In this document: positions 28,980 to 37,959 of the stretch, in pieces
How positions within the stretch are numbered: the first letter of the stretch is position 1
Layout: every line of letters begins with the position of its first letter
From: Hanleya hanleyi
Lineage: Eukaryota; Mollusca; Polyplacophora; Lepidopleurida; Hanleyidae
Length of the DNA: 64,000 nucleotides
Direction: 5' to 3'
NCBI GenBank assembly: GCA_036873755.1
Contig: JAVTVY010025192.1
Coordinates: 1-64,000, forward strand
Notes under the pieces: generated by a model
The model's database searches: none
What the model was told of the DNA's origin: nothing
The model's input: only the letters and a program-made list of their open reading frames with translations
Program-made: the position numbers and the translations under genes

Positions 28980-29648
28980 ATGGACCAACAGCAGCTGCCT
29001 CCGAAGACAGCGTCTCGCAAAACGCGCAAAGCGCAAGTGGTCTTTGGGGTGCTATTGCTAACCCTGCTGAGTGTGTTGTACGGAGGTGTGTTTTACGACG
29101 TAGCCTATGTCAGTACGTTACTTAACCAACTGAGAACACCAGCCATCAGTGAAACGGGTCTACAGAGAGCACCAGTCGTATCGAGCCCAGTCACCACCAC
29201 CACCACCACACCCCGCGTACAAGCCACGTCGAGCTCTACACTTACACCAAGTACACCTACTACGTCTCAAGACCCACCGGATTTCATCCCTCACAGTGAA
29301 CCGACCACCCACGTTGTACCCACCCCCAGCACCATCTCTGAACGTGAACAGACAACGACGACCGACGTTGTACCCACCACCACTCCAGTTCACTCGTACG
29401 AAATTTACAAGAGCGGGTTACCACGACAACGGATACACCTCGAACCATGGACCCTGGGTGGCAGCATCCCTTCACTGCGTCATCGCAGGACCGACGGGTT
29501 CCGGCAAAACGCACTTCGTCAGGAAGCTCCTTCAACACGCCGACAGCATGATCACTCCACCCATTGCCAGAGTCGTGTGGTGTTACGGAGAATGGCAGGA
29601 AGCGTATGCAGCAATGCCCCACATCACGTTCGTGGAAGGCCTACCTAA
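28980..29648 (+). CDS. Thr/Pro-rich single-pass membrane protein, overlapping the ATPase
   Basis: ATG 28980. A short basic N terminus (SRKTRK) precedes one TM helix at residues 19-37 (VVFGVLLLTLLSVLYGGVF). A Thr/Pro/Ser-rich mucin-like ectodomain of about 100 residues with long T runs follows, so a type II orientation is likely. From about 29410 on, this frame is only the shadow of the ATPase, so the biologically real part is probably residues 1-140. Mucin-like surface proteins could serve as an attachment protein or an egress factor, but I cannot assign a role. There is no stop at the natural end, so either the genes overlap or a frameshift fused them. Confidence 0.5.
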   Translation: MDQQQLPPKTASRKTRKAQVVFGVLLLTLLSVLYGGVFYDVAYVSTLLNQLRTPAISETGLQRAPVVSSPVTTTTTTPRVQATSSSTLTPSTPTTSQDPPDFIPHSEPTTHVVPTPSTISEREQTTTTDVVPTTTPVHSYEIYKSGLPRQRIHLEPWTLGGSIPSLRHRRTDGFRQNALRQEAPSTRRQHDHSTHCQSRVVLRRMAGSVCSNAPHHVRGRPT

Positions 29649-30054
29649 CCTGGCCGATTTGGAACCCGACACCTTGGTGGTTCTGGATGATCTCATGGCG
29701 GAGACGGATGCACGGGTCACCCAACTCTTTACCAAAGGCAGCCATCATCGACGGCTCAGCATCATCTACATTGTGCAGAATCTGTTCAGTAAAAACAAAG
29801 AACATCGGAATATCAGCTTAAATGCCCACTACCTGGTGGTCTTCAAAAACCCGAGAGATACCACTCAACTGCTGCACCTGGCGAGACAGATGTATCCCGG
29901 CCGCACACCGTTTGCGTTGGAAGCCTTCAAAGATGCCACAACCCCTCAGCACGGGTATATGCTGTTCGACCTCAAGCAAGCCACCCCCGACCACCTTCGA
30001 CTACGGACCGGCATCTTTCCCGGAGAGACCCACCACGTGTACATGCAAAAATAA
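29410..30054 (+). CDS. DNA-packaging ATPase (HerA/FtsK superfamily)
   Basis: Walker A GPTGSGKT follows CVIAG at about 29488. Then come RVVWCYGEWQ, Walker B LVVLDDLMAE, KGSHHRRLSIIYIVQN (arginine and polar sensor region) and the C-terminal HGYMLFDLKQATPDHLRLRT. These are the motifs of Polinton/adintovirus packaging ATPases, which pump DNA into the capsid. The open frame extends back to an ATG at 29149, but that upstream stretch is the alternate frame of the Thr/Pro-rich gene. No other Met precedes Walker A, so the true start is unknown; splicing or a frameshift is possible. There is no C2H2 finger here, unlike the 16-18 kb copies. Confidence 0.85.
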   Translation, partial: RAGYHDNGYTSNHGPWVAASLHCVIAGPTGSGKTHFVRKLLQHADSMITPPIARVVWCYGEWQEAYAAMPHITFVEGLPNLADLEPDTLVVLDDLMAETDARVTQLFTKGSHHRRLSIIYIVQNLFSKNKEHRNISLNAHYLVVFKNPRDTTQLLHLARQMYPGRTPFALEAFKDATTPQHGYMLFDLKQATPDHLRLRTGIFPGETHHVYMQK

Positions 30055-30113
30055 TGTAAACACACCCACAGTGGCGCCCCCAGCTGGGGTCTGTGTGTTT
30101 GATGATGGGGAAT

Positions 30114-30119
30114 AATAAA
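30114..30119 (+). terminator. Polyadenylation signal after the ATPase
   Basis: AATAAA in GGGGAATAATAAAAAG, 60 nt past the ATPase stop. It separates the early-type and virion gene blocks. Confidence 0.5.
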
Positions 30120-30205
30120 AAGAATGAATACCACAGCAGGGTTGACTTTGTCTGTGAGGTGGATAAAAAGGGCAGAGTTGTGGGTTCTAGCATTAGTTGT
30201 ACAGG

Positions 30206-30546
30206 ATGTCTGCGCGAGTACGGAAGCACGCTCCCACGCTCCGTGTATTGAAGACGGCCCCACCCGAGTTAGTCCGAACCATTGTACGCGGTGCGGACCC
30301 TGACCTTGTACGCTGTCTGTGCGAGATCGGGTACAACTGTTAAAAGGCAACGTACCACTGACTCCGGCTCAGAAGACCAAGTTGGCCAAGCATAAGACAG
30401 GTCTCCGAACCCTAGTCCACAAGCGGGTCCCTCAAACACAAAAGAAAAAGGTGTTACAGAAAGGCGGCTTTCTCGGGGCCATCTTAGCACCGTTGGCCGC
30501 TTCCGTGTTGGGTCCAGTATTGGGTGGACTCTTCGGCCGACAATGA
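30206..30546 (+). pseudogene. Small Gly-rich late protein (Polinton family), one-base frameshift
   Basis: ATG 30206 opens a frame of 45 codons (LRVLKTAPPELVRTIVRGAD and on) that stops at 30343. The following frame (30319-30546) continues directly with LKGNVPLTPAQKTKLAKHK, KKKVLQKGGFLGAILAPLA and a Gly-rich C terminus. In related Polintons these two parts form one chain, so a single base has been lost near 30338. The C terminus (KGGFLGAILAPLAASVLG) is a hydrophobic amphipathic helix, like a membrane-active peptide. QKGG followed by F resembles an adenain cleavage site. A TATA-like GATAAAA lies 44 nt upstream. Confidence 0.7.
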
Positions 30547-31409
30547 ACCACACGAAAAAAATGGTCCTCGTCGAACCACGGTTCCTGCAAAACCTCCAAT
30601 CACCCTACCCTGTCCCACCTACGGTGAAGACCATAAACAGCCTCGATGGAGAGATGCAACAGATCTTACAGAGACCGGGGTTAAGCGACAGTGAGAAAGT
30701 ACAACGGTACAATGAGACGCTTCAACGGTACATGACGTTCATGGACCAATACAAAACCCTGTCTACCCCAGCAACAGCACCACCACCACCACCACCACCA
30801 CGTGACAGACCGCTGACCTCAGCACCGTTCCAACAGCCGCCATTACCAGGGGTAGCCCCCACAGCCCCACAGTGGGTGGAAGACGAAGTGCTGAAGAGTG
30901 TACCTGCATCGTTCAAGAAACAAGCTGGCCTGGTGTTACAACGGATGAAACAGAATCCTAACATGACTTGGAATGATAAAGGCGAACTCCTGGTACAGAA
31001 TCAGGTGGTCCCCGGCACCCACATGACGGATTTAGTGAATGATCTGATGCGTCAACGCAGATCGCACACCGATCCTCGAGGATGGGAGGTCTTCGCTCAA
31101 GGCTTGAAAGACATGCATGTACCACAGGAATTGGTGGGGAACCCCCACCGCTGGGCCTTTATGCAGCAAACCCAGCAATCGCCGAGTCGTGCACCACGAC
31201 TCTCACCACAACCTTCTTGGGAAGCCGACTGGGAACCGGAGTCACCCCCCAAAACTCCACCACCATCACAACGGGCACCTTCTTTTCAGACCTTTAAAAA
31301 ACCACCCTCGATCAGGACACCCCACATCTCCAGAGCCGTGACACGTAGCAAGTCAACGCGACGAACACGACGCCGGACACAACCGCCCAAGGCCTGGAAG
31401 ACCTATTAA
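30543..31409 (+). CDS. Pro-rich structural protein of Polintons, function unknown
   Basis: 288 residues. The ATG overlaps the upstream TGA (ATGA). The N-terminal helical part (KKMVLVEPRFLQ, then LSDSEKVQRYNETLQRYM) is followed by poly-Pro, then a conserved central module (WNDKGELLVQNQVVPGTHMT, DLVNDLMRQRR, PRGWEVFAQGL) and a basic Ser/Pro/Arg-rich tail. The module recurs in many animal Polintons, where the protein sits between the small Gly-rich protein and the penton. Position and basic tail suggest a virion or core component. No enzyme motif is visible. Confidence 0.65.
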   Translation: MNHTKKMVLVEPRFLQNLQSPYPVPPTVKTINSLDGEMQQILQRPGLSDSEKVQRYNETLQRYMTFMDQYKTLSTPATAPPPPPPPRDRPLTSAPFQQPPLPGVAPTAPQWVEDEVLKSVPASFKKQAGLVLQRMKQNPNMTWNDKGELLVQNQVVPGTHMTDLVNDLMRQRRSHTDPRGWEVFAQGLKDMHVPQELVGNPHRWAFMQQTQQSPSRAPRLSPQPSWEADWEPESPPKTPPPSQRAPSFQTFKKPPSIRTPHISRAVTRSKSTRRTRRRTQPPKAWKTY

Positions 31410-31442
31410 AACCAACAGCAGCAGCAGGACAGCTCAGTCGCC

Positions 31443-32231
31443 ATGTTTTACCTGACCCTACCCAGTAACAGTTCGCTGGATGTGTTTCCTGACAACACCG
31501 TGGCCAAGTACGTCACCCAGTTACCGCAACCGTTACATTTACCTGGCCGGTGGGAATGCGGCCTCGTGGATATCCAATACCCTTACTCGTGGTACAACGT
31601 GCGAGCCAATGAAGTGTGGTACGAGGTGACCTACGAAGGCAAAAACACCCGACTCACCCTGCCCGAAGGCCAATACGATACCCCCAAAGAGTTCATGGGT
31701 GGGCTGTCAAGACTGATGCATTATAAGGCGCTACGGGGGGTGACGAATACTTCAAGATCCATCAAAGCCTATCCCTTCAAGAATCACGTGGACCTCGATT
31801 ACAACGCACACAACGACAAGGCACAGCTTATCGTCTCCGGCAAGGCGAGTGTCGTATTGAGTCCTATCCTACAGCAAATGCTGGGTTTCGATCTAAATAC
31901 GTTCGCTGGTCCCACCGAACACCATGGCGAGATGCCGATGGATATGAAGTCGGGTATGTACGGACTCTACGTCTACTCGGACGTGGTGGACAACCACATC
32001 GTGGGCGATATCAACACACCTCTGTTACGGGTGGTCCCCATTAAAAAGACGTATGGAGGTCAAGTCACCCACAGTTTCACCCACATGCTCTACTTGCCCG
32101 TACGACAAACTGACATCAACACGATCACGGTGGATATAAGAGATGACACGGGACGACCGGTGGCATTCGAACGAGGAAAAGTGGTGCTGACACTTCATTT
32201 TCGACAAGCACGTGCTCCCCACTTTGCATAA
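31443..32231 (+). CDS. Minor capsid (penton-like) protein, single jelly roll
   Basis: 262 residues, starting FYLTLPSNSSLDVFPDNTVA, followed by WECGLVDIQYPYSWYN. These are the signatures of the Polinton minor capsid protein, which forms the pentameric vertices. The C-terminal half is beta-rich (VVPIKKTYGGQVTHSFTHML, YLPVRQTDINTITVDIRDDT). The size fits the family. The frame is intact, and its TAA overlaps the next ATG (TAATG). It is most often found next to the major capsid gene, as here. Confidence 0.88.
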   Translation: MFYLTLPSNSSLDVFPDNTVAKYVTQLPQPLHLPGRWECGLVDIQYPYSWYNVRANEVWYEVTYEGKNTRLTLPEGQYDTPKEFMGGLSRLMHYKALRGVTNTSRSIKAYPFKNHVDLDYNAHNDKAQLIVSGKASVVLSPILQQMLGFDLNTFAGPTEHHGEMPMDMKSGMYGLYVYSDVVDNHIVGDINTPLLRVVPIKKTYGGQVTHSFTHMLYLPVRQTDINTITVDIRDDTGRPVAFERGKVVLTLHFRQARAPHFA

Positions 32232-32638
32232 TGAAAGTACCTTACGAGTGCGATGCACGCAGCTATGCCGACTATTATGCCCAACAGGCCGGGGGTGGCT
32301 TTCCGGTATTTAGCGGTGCACGCATGCAACGAGGACATGGTCTGGGGAACATACTCGGCAGCATTGTGAAAACGTTCCTGCCCTTGGTGACGCGTGGGGT
32401 GAAAGCAATCGGCAAACAAGCGGTACGCAGTGGACTGCAAGTGGCCGGTGATGTCTTGGGGGGTACGGCACCCAAAGAATCCTTGAAACGGCGGGCCAAA
32501 GAAGCGGGAGGCGTCTTGGTGGCCAAAGCACAACGCACCGTTGGGAATAAAAGAGCTGCCCCACCGAGACCACGCACCAATCGACGACCGACCCAGCGAC
32601 GACGCATATCGAAGAAGACAAAGGATATCTTTTCTTAA
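32231..32638 (+). CDS. pX-like basic Gly-rich virion protein
   Basis: 135 residues. It begins with YADYYAQQAGGGFPVFSGAR and MQRGHGLGNILGSIVKTFLP, the conserved start of the pX-type proteins encoded between penton and hexon in adintovirus-like elements. The C-terminal half is Arg/Lys-rich (RPRTNRRPTQRRRISKKTK), fit for DNA binding in the core. QAGG followed by G matches the adenain pattern (Q/M/I/L-x-G-x-G), so the protein may be cleaved by the protease encoded downstream. It starts inside the penton stop (TAATG). Confidence 0.75.
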   Translation: MKVPYECDARSYADYYAQQAGGGFPVFSGARMQRGHGLGNILGSIVKTFLPLVTRGVKAIGKQAVRSGLQVAGDVLGGTAPKESLKRRAKEAGGVLVAKAQRTVGNKRAAPPRPRTNRRPTQRRRISKKTKDIFS

Positions 32639-32641
32639 AAC

Positions 32642-33951
32642 ATGGCCTTAATCCACGCCGAGTCCTGCCCCTCCACCAACAGTGAATTTGATTTGTGGAC
32701 CGTGCCGCCCACACAAACCAGTGTCGAACAAGGATTATGGGTGGAGCATCTCCCGCTCTCCAGCATCAACGAAACCGGGCCCATCGAGTTCACCATCAGT
32801 AATGCGGATACGGCCTATGTGGATTTAGCCCATACATACTTGTATGTGAAAGCCAAGGTGGTCAATGGAGCTGGCACCAGAATCGCTGACCAAGCAACGG
32901 TGGGCCCGACGAATCTCTGGCTGCACTCGATGTTTCAGCAGGTGGATATTTTCTCAGCGACAAACTCATCAGTGACTCCACCAACACGTACCCCTATCGA
33001 GCCTACATCGAGACACTGTTGTCGTATGGCCGAGAGGCTAAAAAATCTCAGCTGACAACCGCTTTATTCTACAAGGACACGCCCGAGCACATGGACACGG
33101 CGGACAATGGGGGATATAACAAACGGAAGGCTTTCACTGCGAACAGTGCCTCGGTGAATATGATGGGTCGACTGCATGCAGACATGTTCATGCAAGACCG
33201 GTACCTCTTGAACAAGATCCCCATCAAAATCCGACTGATACGGGCGCCTCCGACCTTCGCCTTGATGGCCACTAACGTAGAGGGGCATGCAGCGGACTAT
33301 AAGATTGTCATCCAAGACGCAGTCCTGTATGTCCGAAAAGTGAAACCGAATCCAGCCGTTCAATTGGGACACATGAAAGCCTTGGAAACAAAACCAGCCC
33401 AGTACCCTATCCGACGTGTACAAACCAAAGTGTTCTCTGTGCCTGCTGGAAATATGGGCGCCAACAAAGAAAACCTGTTCCTGGGGGAACTACCCAAGCG
33501 ATTGATCCTGGCCTGTGTGGAAAATACCAGTTTCAGCGGAGCCTACCCAGAGAATCCGTTTGACTTTCAACATTTCGGCATCAATTTTGTGGCCCTGCAT
33601 GTGGATGGACAACAGGTGCCAGCCACGGCCTTAACACCGAACTTTGGGCGGAGGAATTTCATTCGAGCCTATCAGAGCCTGTTTACAGCCACCGGTCAAA
33701 TCAACCAAGACGAAGGGAATTTCATCAGTCGGGAGGACTACGGGAACGGATACACGTTGTTCTGTTTCGATCTGACCCCCACCTTAGAGAACGACCATCA
33801 GCTGGCCCTAACCAAGCAAGGCAATTTACGGTTGGAAATCCACTTTGCACGAGCCCTGGCGACCACCGTCAATGTGATCTGCTACGCCGAGTTTGACAAC
33901 ATCATTCAAGTGGACAAGGCGCGCAACGTCCTGTGTGACTTCTCCACCTAA
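32642..33951 (+). pseudogene. Major capsid protein (double jelly roll, hexon-like), one-base frameshift
   Basis: About 436 codons in two frames. The first (from ATG 32642) covers SEFDLWTVPPTQTSVEQG, YVDLAHTYLYVKAKVVNG and NLWLHSMFQQVDIF. At about 32950 the frame switches within a T run, and the second frame continues with TYPYRAYIETLLSYGREAKK, ALFYKDTPEHMD, RPLLNxIPIKIRLI-like text and CFDLTPTLENDHQLALT. All are diagnostic of Polinton major capsid proteins. The break is a single missing T in a homopolymer, which could be a real mutation or a sequencing indel. Without the shift, the size is normal for the family. Confidence 0.9.
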
Positions 33952-33952
33952 C

Positions 33953-34426
33953 ATGGATACAGACCAGATAACCACCGTGCTGGAGAATGACCCAGAGACA
34001 CGTAGGGTCTTTCAAGGGGTGTTCGCCCGAGATGTGTTTCCATTAGACCGTATGTATCCGGCTGCTTACGTTCTCAACACGGACCCGATGGATCGACCCG
34101 GTGAACACTGGGTGGCCGTGTACTTGACAGAAGAGCAGGGGGAATACTTTGACCCGTACGGTCTGCCACCCCTCCATCCCGATTTAACAGACTTCATGGA
34201 TCAAGGCACAGAGACGTGGTGTTGGAACAGTCAAACGTTGCAAAGCCTGACCAGTGGCGTGTGCGGACAATATTGCTTGTTTTACCTGTACCATCGATGC
34301 CGGGGAAGACCCTTATCTACCATCGTACAGATGTTTGACGAGTACCCCCAGGCCGAGGACCGCGATGTACTCGTCTATGACTGGGCCGCCCATCATTTCA
34401 ATGTACAAGCCCCGTTCTGGGCTTAA
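33953..34426 (+). CDS. Adenovirus-like cysteine protease (adenain family)
   Basis: 157 residues; ATG one base after the capsid stop (TAACATG). Catalytic positions by family comparison: His52 (GEHWVAVYL), Asp67 or Glu64 (EYFDPYG), Gln94 (WNSQTLQ) and Cys104 (SGVCGQYCLFYL). It is shorter than adenoviral protease (about 200 residues) but within the Polinton range. It matures virion proteins; likely targets in this element are the pX-like and Gly-rich proteins. The stop codon is followed by duplications of its own last codons, see the next entry. Confidence 0.88.
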   Translation: MDTDQITTVLENDPETRRVFQGVFARDVFPLDRMYPAAYVLNTDPMDRPGEHWVAVYLTEEQGEYFDPYGLPPLHPDLTDFMDQGTETWCWNSQTLQSLTSGVCGQYCLFYLYHRCRGRPLSTIVQMFDEYPQAEDRDVLVYDWAAHHFNVQAPFWA

Positions 34427-34545
34427 GTTAATGACAAGCCCCTTGTTCTGGGCTTCAATGTACAAGCCCCTTGTTCTGGGCTTCAATGTACAAGCCCCTT
34501 GTTCTGGGCTTCAGTTAATTACAAGCCCCTTGTTCTGGGCTTGAG
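34405..34545. repeat. Array of 28-bp hairpin repeats after the protease
   Basis: Five imperfect units of ACAAGCCCCTTGTTCTGGGC plus about eight bases (TTCAATGT). AAGCCC pairs with GGGCTT in each. The first unit overlaps the protease C-terminal codons, so the array grew by duplication from the gene end. Each unit can form a small stem-loop in RNA. Confidence 0.8.
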
Positions 34546-34583
34546 TTTTCACGTGGTTGTTCTCACGTTGTTGTTGTTCACTG

Positions 34584-34589
34584 AATAAA
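34584..34589 (+). terminator. Polyadenylation signal of the virion gene block
   Basis: AATAAA followed by an A run, 158 nt past the protease stop. Opposite it, TTTATT at about 34637 is AATAAA on the minus strand, so a convergent gene (possibly the lost polymerase) may once have ended here. Confidence 0.5.
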
Positions 34590-34712
34590 AAAAACAAAAA
34601 AACAGAGATCTCACCAAAAAACCCTGTCTTGTGTGTTTTATTCCTAATGCACCAATGTCCAATGTGGAGATTCAGTCAAACTGAAATCAGTGGTGTAGGA
34701 TGGGGCCAAAAT

Positions 34713-35078
34713 GTAACCCATCAAGGTTAGAATGCAAGAGCACTATAGTAAAAAATAGAGAGCCAATGAAATCAGCCTACAGACCAAGTACGTGTTTTTG
34801 GTCTAGGTTTGGAGCGGGCATTTCATTGAGGTGCGTGTATACGGTGAGTGAAGACTCGTCCAACACGTATAGATTATGTTGATGACTATAAGTTCTAGGT
34901 AACCCATCAAGGTTAGAATGCAAGAGCACTATAGTAAAAATAGAGAGCCAATGAAATCAGCCTACAGACCAAGTACGTGTCTTTGGTCTAGGTTTGGAGC
35001 GGGCATTTCATTGAGGTACGTGTATACGGTGAGTGAAGAGACTCGTCCAACACGTATAGATTATGACTATAAGTTCTA
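34713..35078. repeat. Tandem duplication of about 183 bp
   Basis: Copies at 34713-34898 and 34899-35078 share GCAAGAGCACTATAGT, AGAGAGCCAATGAAATCAGC and CATTTCATTGAGG with only small indels. Each has a CCAAT box and GTGAGTGAAGA. A partial third start (GGTAACCCATCC) is at 35148. No coding capacity is seen. Confidence 0.8.
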
Positions 35079-35234
35079 TGAGCATAATGCATGAAAGTGG
35101 CTTTGAACACCGTATTAGCCAATCAGTGGCCTAGAATGGAGCCAAAGGTAACCCATCCATGTCCAGAAAAACATTACCCGGGTATACAAGAACCCAGATG
35201 TAGGCGCGGACGTCAGCGAAAGCACACCGTGAAT

Positions 35235-35330
35235 ACCCCAATTCGATTGGCTGATTGTTCGACCGCTGATTGGTTCTTTTTCTCGACCGCTGATTGGCTC
35301 TTTTTCTCGACCGCTGATTGGTCCAAATGG
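35235..35330. promoter_or_regulatory. Inverted CCAAT-box array
   Basis: CTGATTGG-type words repeat with about a 27-bp step as TCGACCGCTGATTGGNTCTT, giving four to five NF-Y-like sites. Purine/pyrimidine T runs follow at 35368-35395. Confidence 0.6.
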
Positions 35331-35479
35331 ACCTGCCCATCTTTCCCAGGTTCATCTAGAATCCCCTTTTTTTTCTTTTTTTTTCTTTTTTTTTGTGCTC
35401 AAGCTCTGACTATAGCGATGCCGCAACATTGTCCCATTGGACATTGGACCGTCTGACCTGGAGGTGACCCTTTGACCTT

Positions 35480-35570
35480 TTGACCCGCGTCCGCGCGCGC
35501 GCGCACTGCCGGGGATGACGCGAGATGACGCGCGCGCGCGCTGCGGGGCGCTGGGGAGGGGCGGGAAAAC
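35480..35570. other. Alternating CG tracts and GC-rich block
   Basis: (CG)n runs GCGCGCGCGCGC at about 35493 and 35530, then GGGGCGGGAAAA. This is the most GC-rich stretch of the window and is placed about 230 bp inside the Polinton-type end at 35797. It could adopt Z-DNA. Confidence 0.6.
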
Positions 35571-35635
35571 ACCCCGGCGGTTGAACATTGGAACTCTTGT
35601 GGGTTTGGAGGATGAACATACGGACGTCTAAGGGA

Positions 35636-36405
35636 AAAAATTGGAACTCTTCTATGTTTGGAGGTAGTGTTTAGTGAAAACCCGGAAGTGACGTGACAAC
35701 CCACGTGACCTGCGTATATACTCCTGTAAAATAGAGCCGATTTTATTTCTTTGGAAGGGGCAAGGTCAATAGGACTTGCGCTTTTTATACTACTAAACTG
35801 TGAAGTAGATTACATCTTACATAGGCCTTAAGGCCGTGATATGCATATGAAGTATTCTGGGGCATGGTCAGTACTTCCCAATTTTCCCTTCGTCTACTAC
35901 TCGCCGATTTATATTTTCAATGAATACAAGGTTGTCTTGAGAAATATATCTCAAAATATGATTAATTAATGATTTTCCATCATGACAAACGAAAAACCGG
36001 CTTCCAACAAATATGGCGGTGGGTATTCGAAGCTCGAAGTCAGAAAATTGCCAAACTTCAAAAATTCAGATCTCAGCAACCAGAACGTCTTATGTGCTCA
36101 CAGTTATTCACAATATCGTAAAATATGTATACTTGCTAACCTTAGTTGGATTCGTCATGAAATCATTTAGGAATAAGTAATTCGGGCACTTTTTGTGACA
36201 TAGCAAAACGAAGATGACAGCCGTTTCCCTTTTCGCTGCGATGGTTTACACGAAAAACCGGCTCAGTTATAAAAATCCATATCTCCGTAAATATGAAATG
36301 TCCAAACTTTTTACGTCAAGACAATATTCTTTATATATGTGTACTTCCTATTTCCCGCAGGAATTTATGCAATATAAATTCTTTCCGCAATAAACTTACA
36401 ATTTA
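35636..36405. repeat. Segmental repeat copy 2, with a Polinton-type end at 35797
   Basis: The partner of 1-1340. Polinton-side motifs (CCCGGAAGTGACGTGA, TGCGTATATACTCC) lead to TTTTTATACTACT ending at 35797. After it comes AAACTGTGAAGTAGATTAC, present in both copies. The 850-bp insert of copy 1 is absent. Confidence 0.75.
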
Positions 36406-37500
36406 CTGGTAATGGTAACGAAATTCTCCGTGTCAATTTGAGCTGGATATGAAAACGCACTGAGTCACACGTGCACTGGCAACAATTCGCAACAGTGTAA
36501 TGAAATGTGTTCATTTTTTAGGCGCCCATTTTCTACGACCTATACAGCCAACGTGGTTTATTAATATGCACACACATATGTTTTTCTTATAGTTCATTGG
36601 CTGAACCGCGAGGCCGGGGGAAAAATATCAAACTTGTTTGATAATTTCGCCTCGCGAGGCCAAATCCTCAGCGTGTGCGGCGAACGCAAGCCAACAGCTC
36701 AGCAGTTTTACCGGACAGGCCAATGAATCGCATGTTATTTTCACTCGATTCATACGCTCGACTCTTCAAAATGGACTTGAAGAAGACGTTATGCGGGAAC
36801 TGAAATCAATTTCTTGAAACTTTTGCTCACCGTGTGCGCTGAAACAACAAGAGAGCTGACAGGCAATTGAGGCCGTTAGATCTCTCGTGTGCGCCGGGCT
36901 TAACACCAGGAAGAGCCAGGAAACATGTGTGTGTGTGTGTGCCGTTGGCCGAAATCATTTCATCCACGTGGTATACTGAACACCGGATTTACCGATGGAA
37001 ATATCTGTGAATTTCGAAAAAATATATATGGAAATGAGATTGGTGGTGATACCCATATTTTTTTAGCATACGAATGCATCGTGATGAAGGCTTCATGGTG
37101 TGTTATACCCACCTAGGAAAAAAACAGCCCCCAGATCATCTGGACTGAACTCTTTTATCAGGTAAGCTAGACTTTAGTACTATACTTGCGTTGAAACCCA
37201 TGCAGACAACCTATTCAAATTTCAATGCATTGGCAACATAGCGTCGCACGAAATATACGCGCCCCTGTTGACCAGGATTTTTTTATACTCCCACAACAAC
37301 AGACAATTTGAAGACAATTTTCTAGCGGGTGTTTTCTTGAACATAATTGCTGTAATATACTCTTCTTTTTGTGGACGCTAAATATAGGGGAGAAAATGGC
37401 AACATTGTGACCAAACCATAACAGTTGACAGCTGTAAAAATAGATACCGTGTCATAAAATGAGAGAGAACATTTCAATCTGCCAATTTTCGAGATGAAAA
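36406..37500. other. Repeat-rich spacer
   Basis: It includes a strong hairpin at about 36611-36661: CGCGAGGC with its mirror GCCTCGCG, and an inner ATCAAACTTGTTTGAT. CCAATGAA/TTCATTGG boxes are also present. No gene is supported. Confidence 0.45.
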
Positions 37501-37650
37501 TTTTTTCTTGACGAAATAGAAATGAACGCGAATCTATATTCTACAAAACATTTTTTCTTGACGAAATAGAAATGAACGCGAATCTATATTCTACAAAACA
37601 TTTTTTCTTGACGAAATAGAAATGAACGCGAATCTATATTCTACAAAACA
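37501..37650. repeat. Three identical 50-bp tandem repeats
   Basis: Units start at 37501, 37551 and 37601 with TTTTTTCTTGACGAAATAGA and have no differences. The array lies between two related 43-bp direct repeats (AATAGATACCGTG...) at about 37437 and 37780. Confidence 0.9.
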
Positions 37651-37959
37651 CTAGAAAATATTAGCGTAGGTGAATTTTTTTAGACTCATTTTAGACTGTT
37701 TTGTGCTTTCATCGAAAGTGAAAACACATCTCGAAAAGTGTGTAGCAGTGTCGATATAAATCTTCAACCTAGATGTAAAAATAGATACCGTGGCATAAAT
37801 TAGAGAGAGCATTTCAGTACACCTCAAAAAATGAAACCTGGACGGGTATCCTTCATCTCGAGGGGACGCAAGTTCGATTCTTGCTTTCATTATGTGAGTA
37901 TGTGTTGGACATGTGATCTTTAAATTTTATTATCATCAATACACCTAAACGGTATAGTT

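Noticed and set aside
37840..37885. Possible tRNA or tRNA-like B box (AAGTTCGATTC)
   Set aside because: No matching A box or cloverleaf could be drawn.
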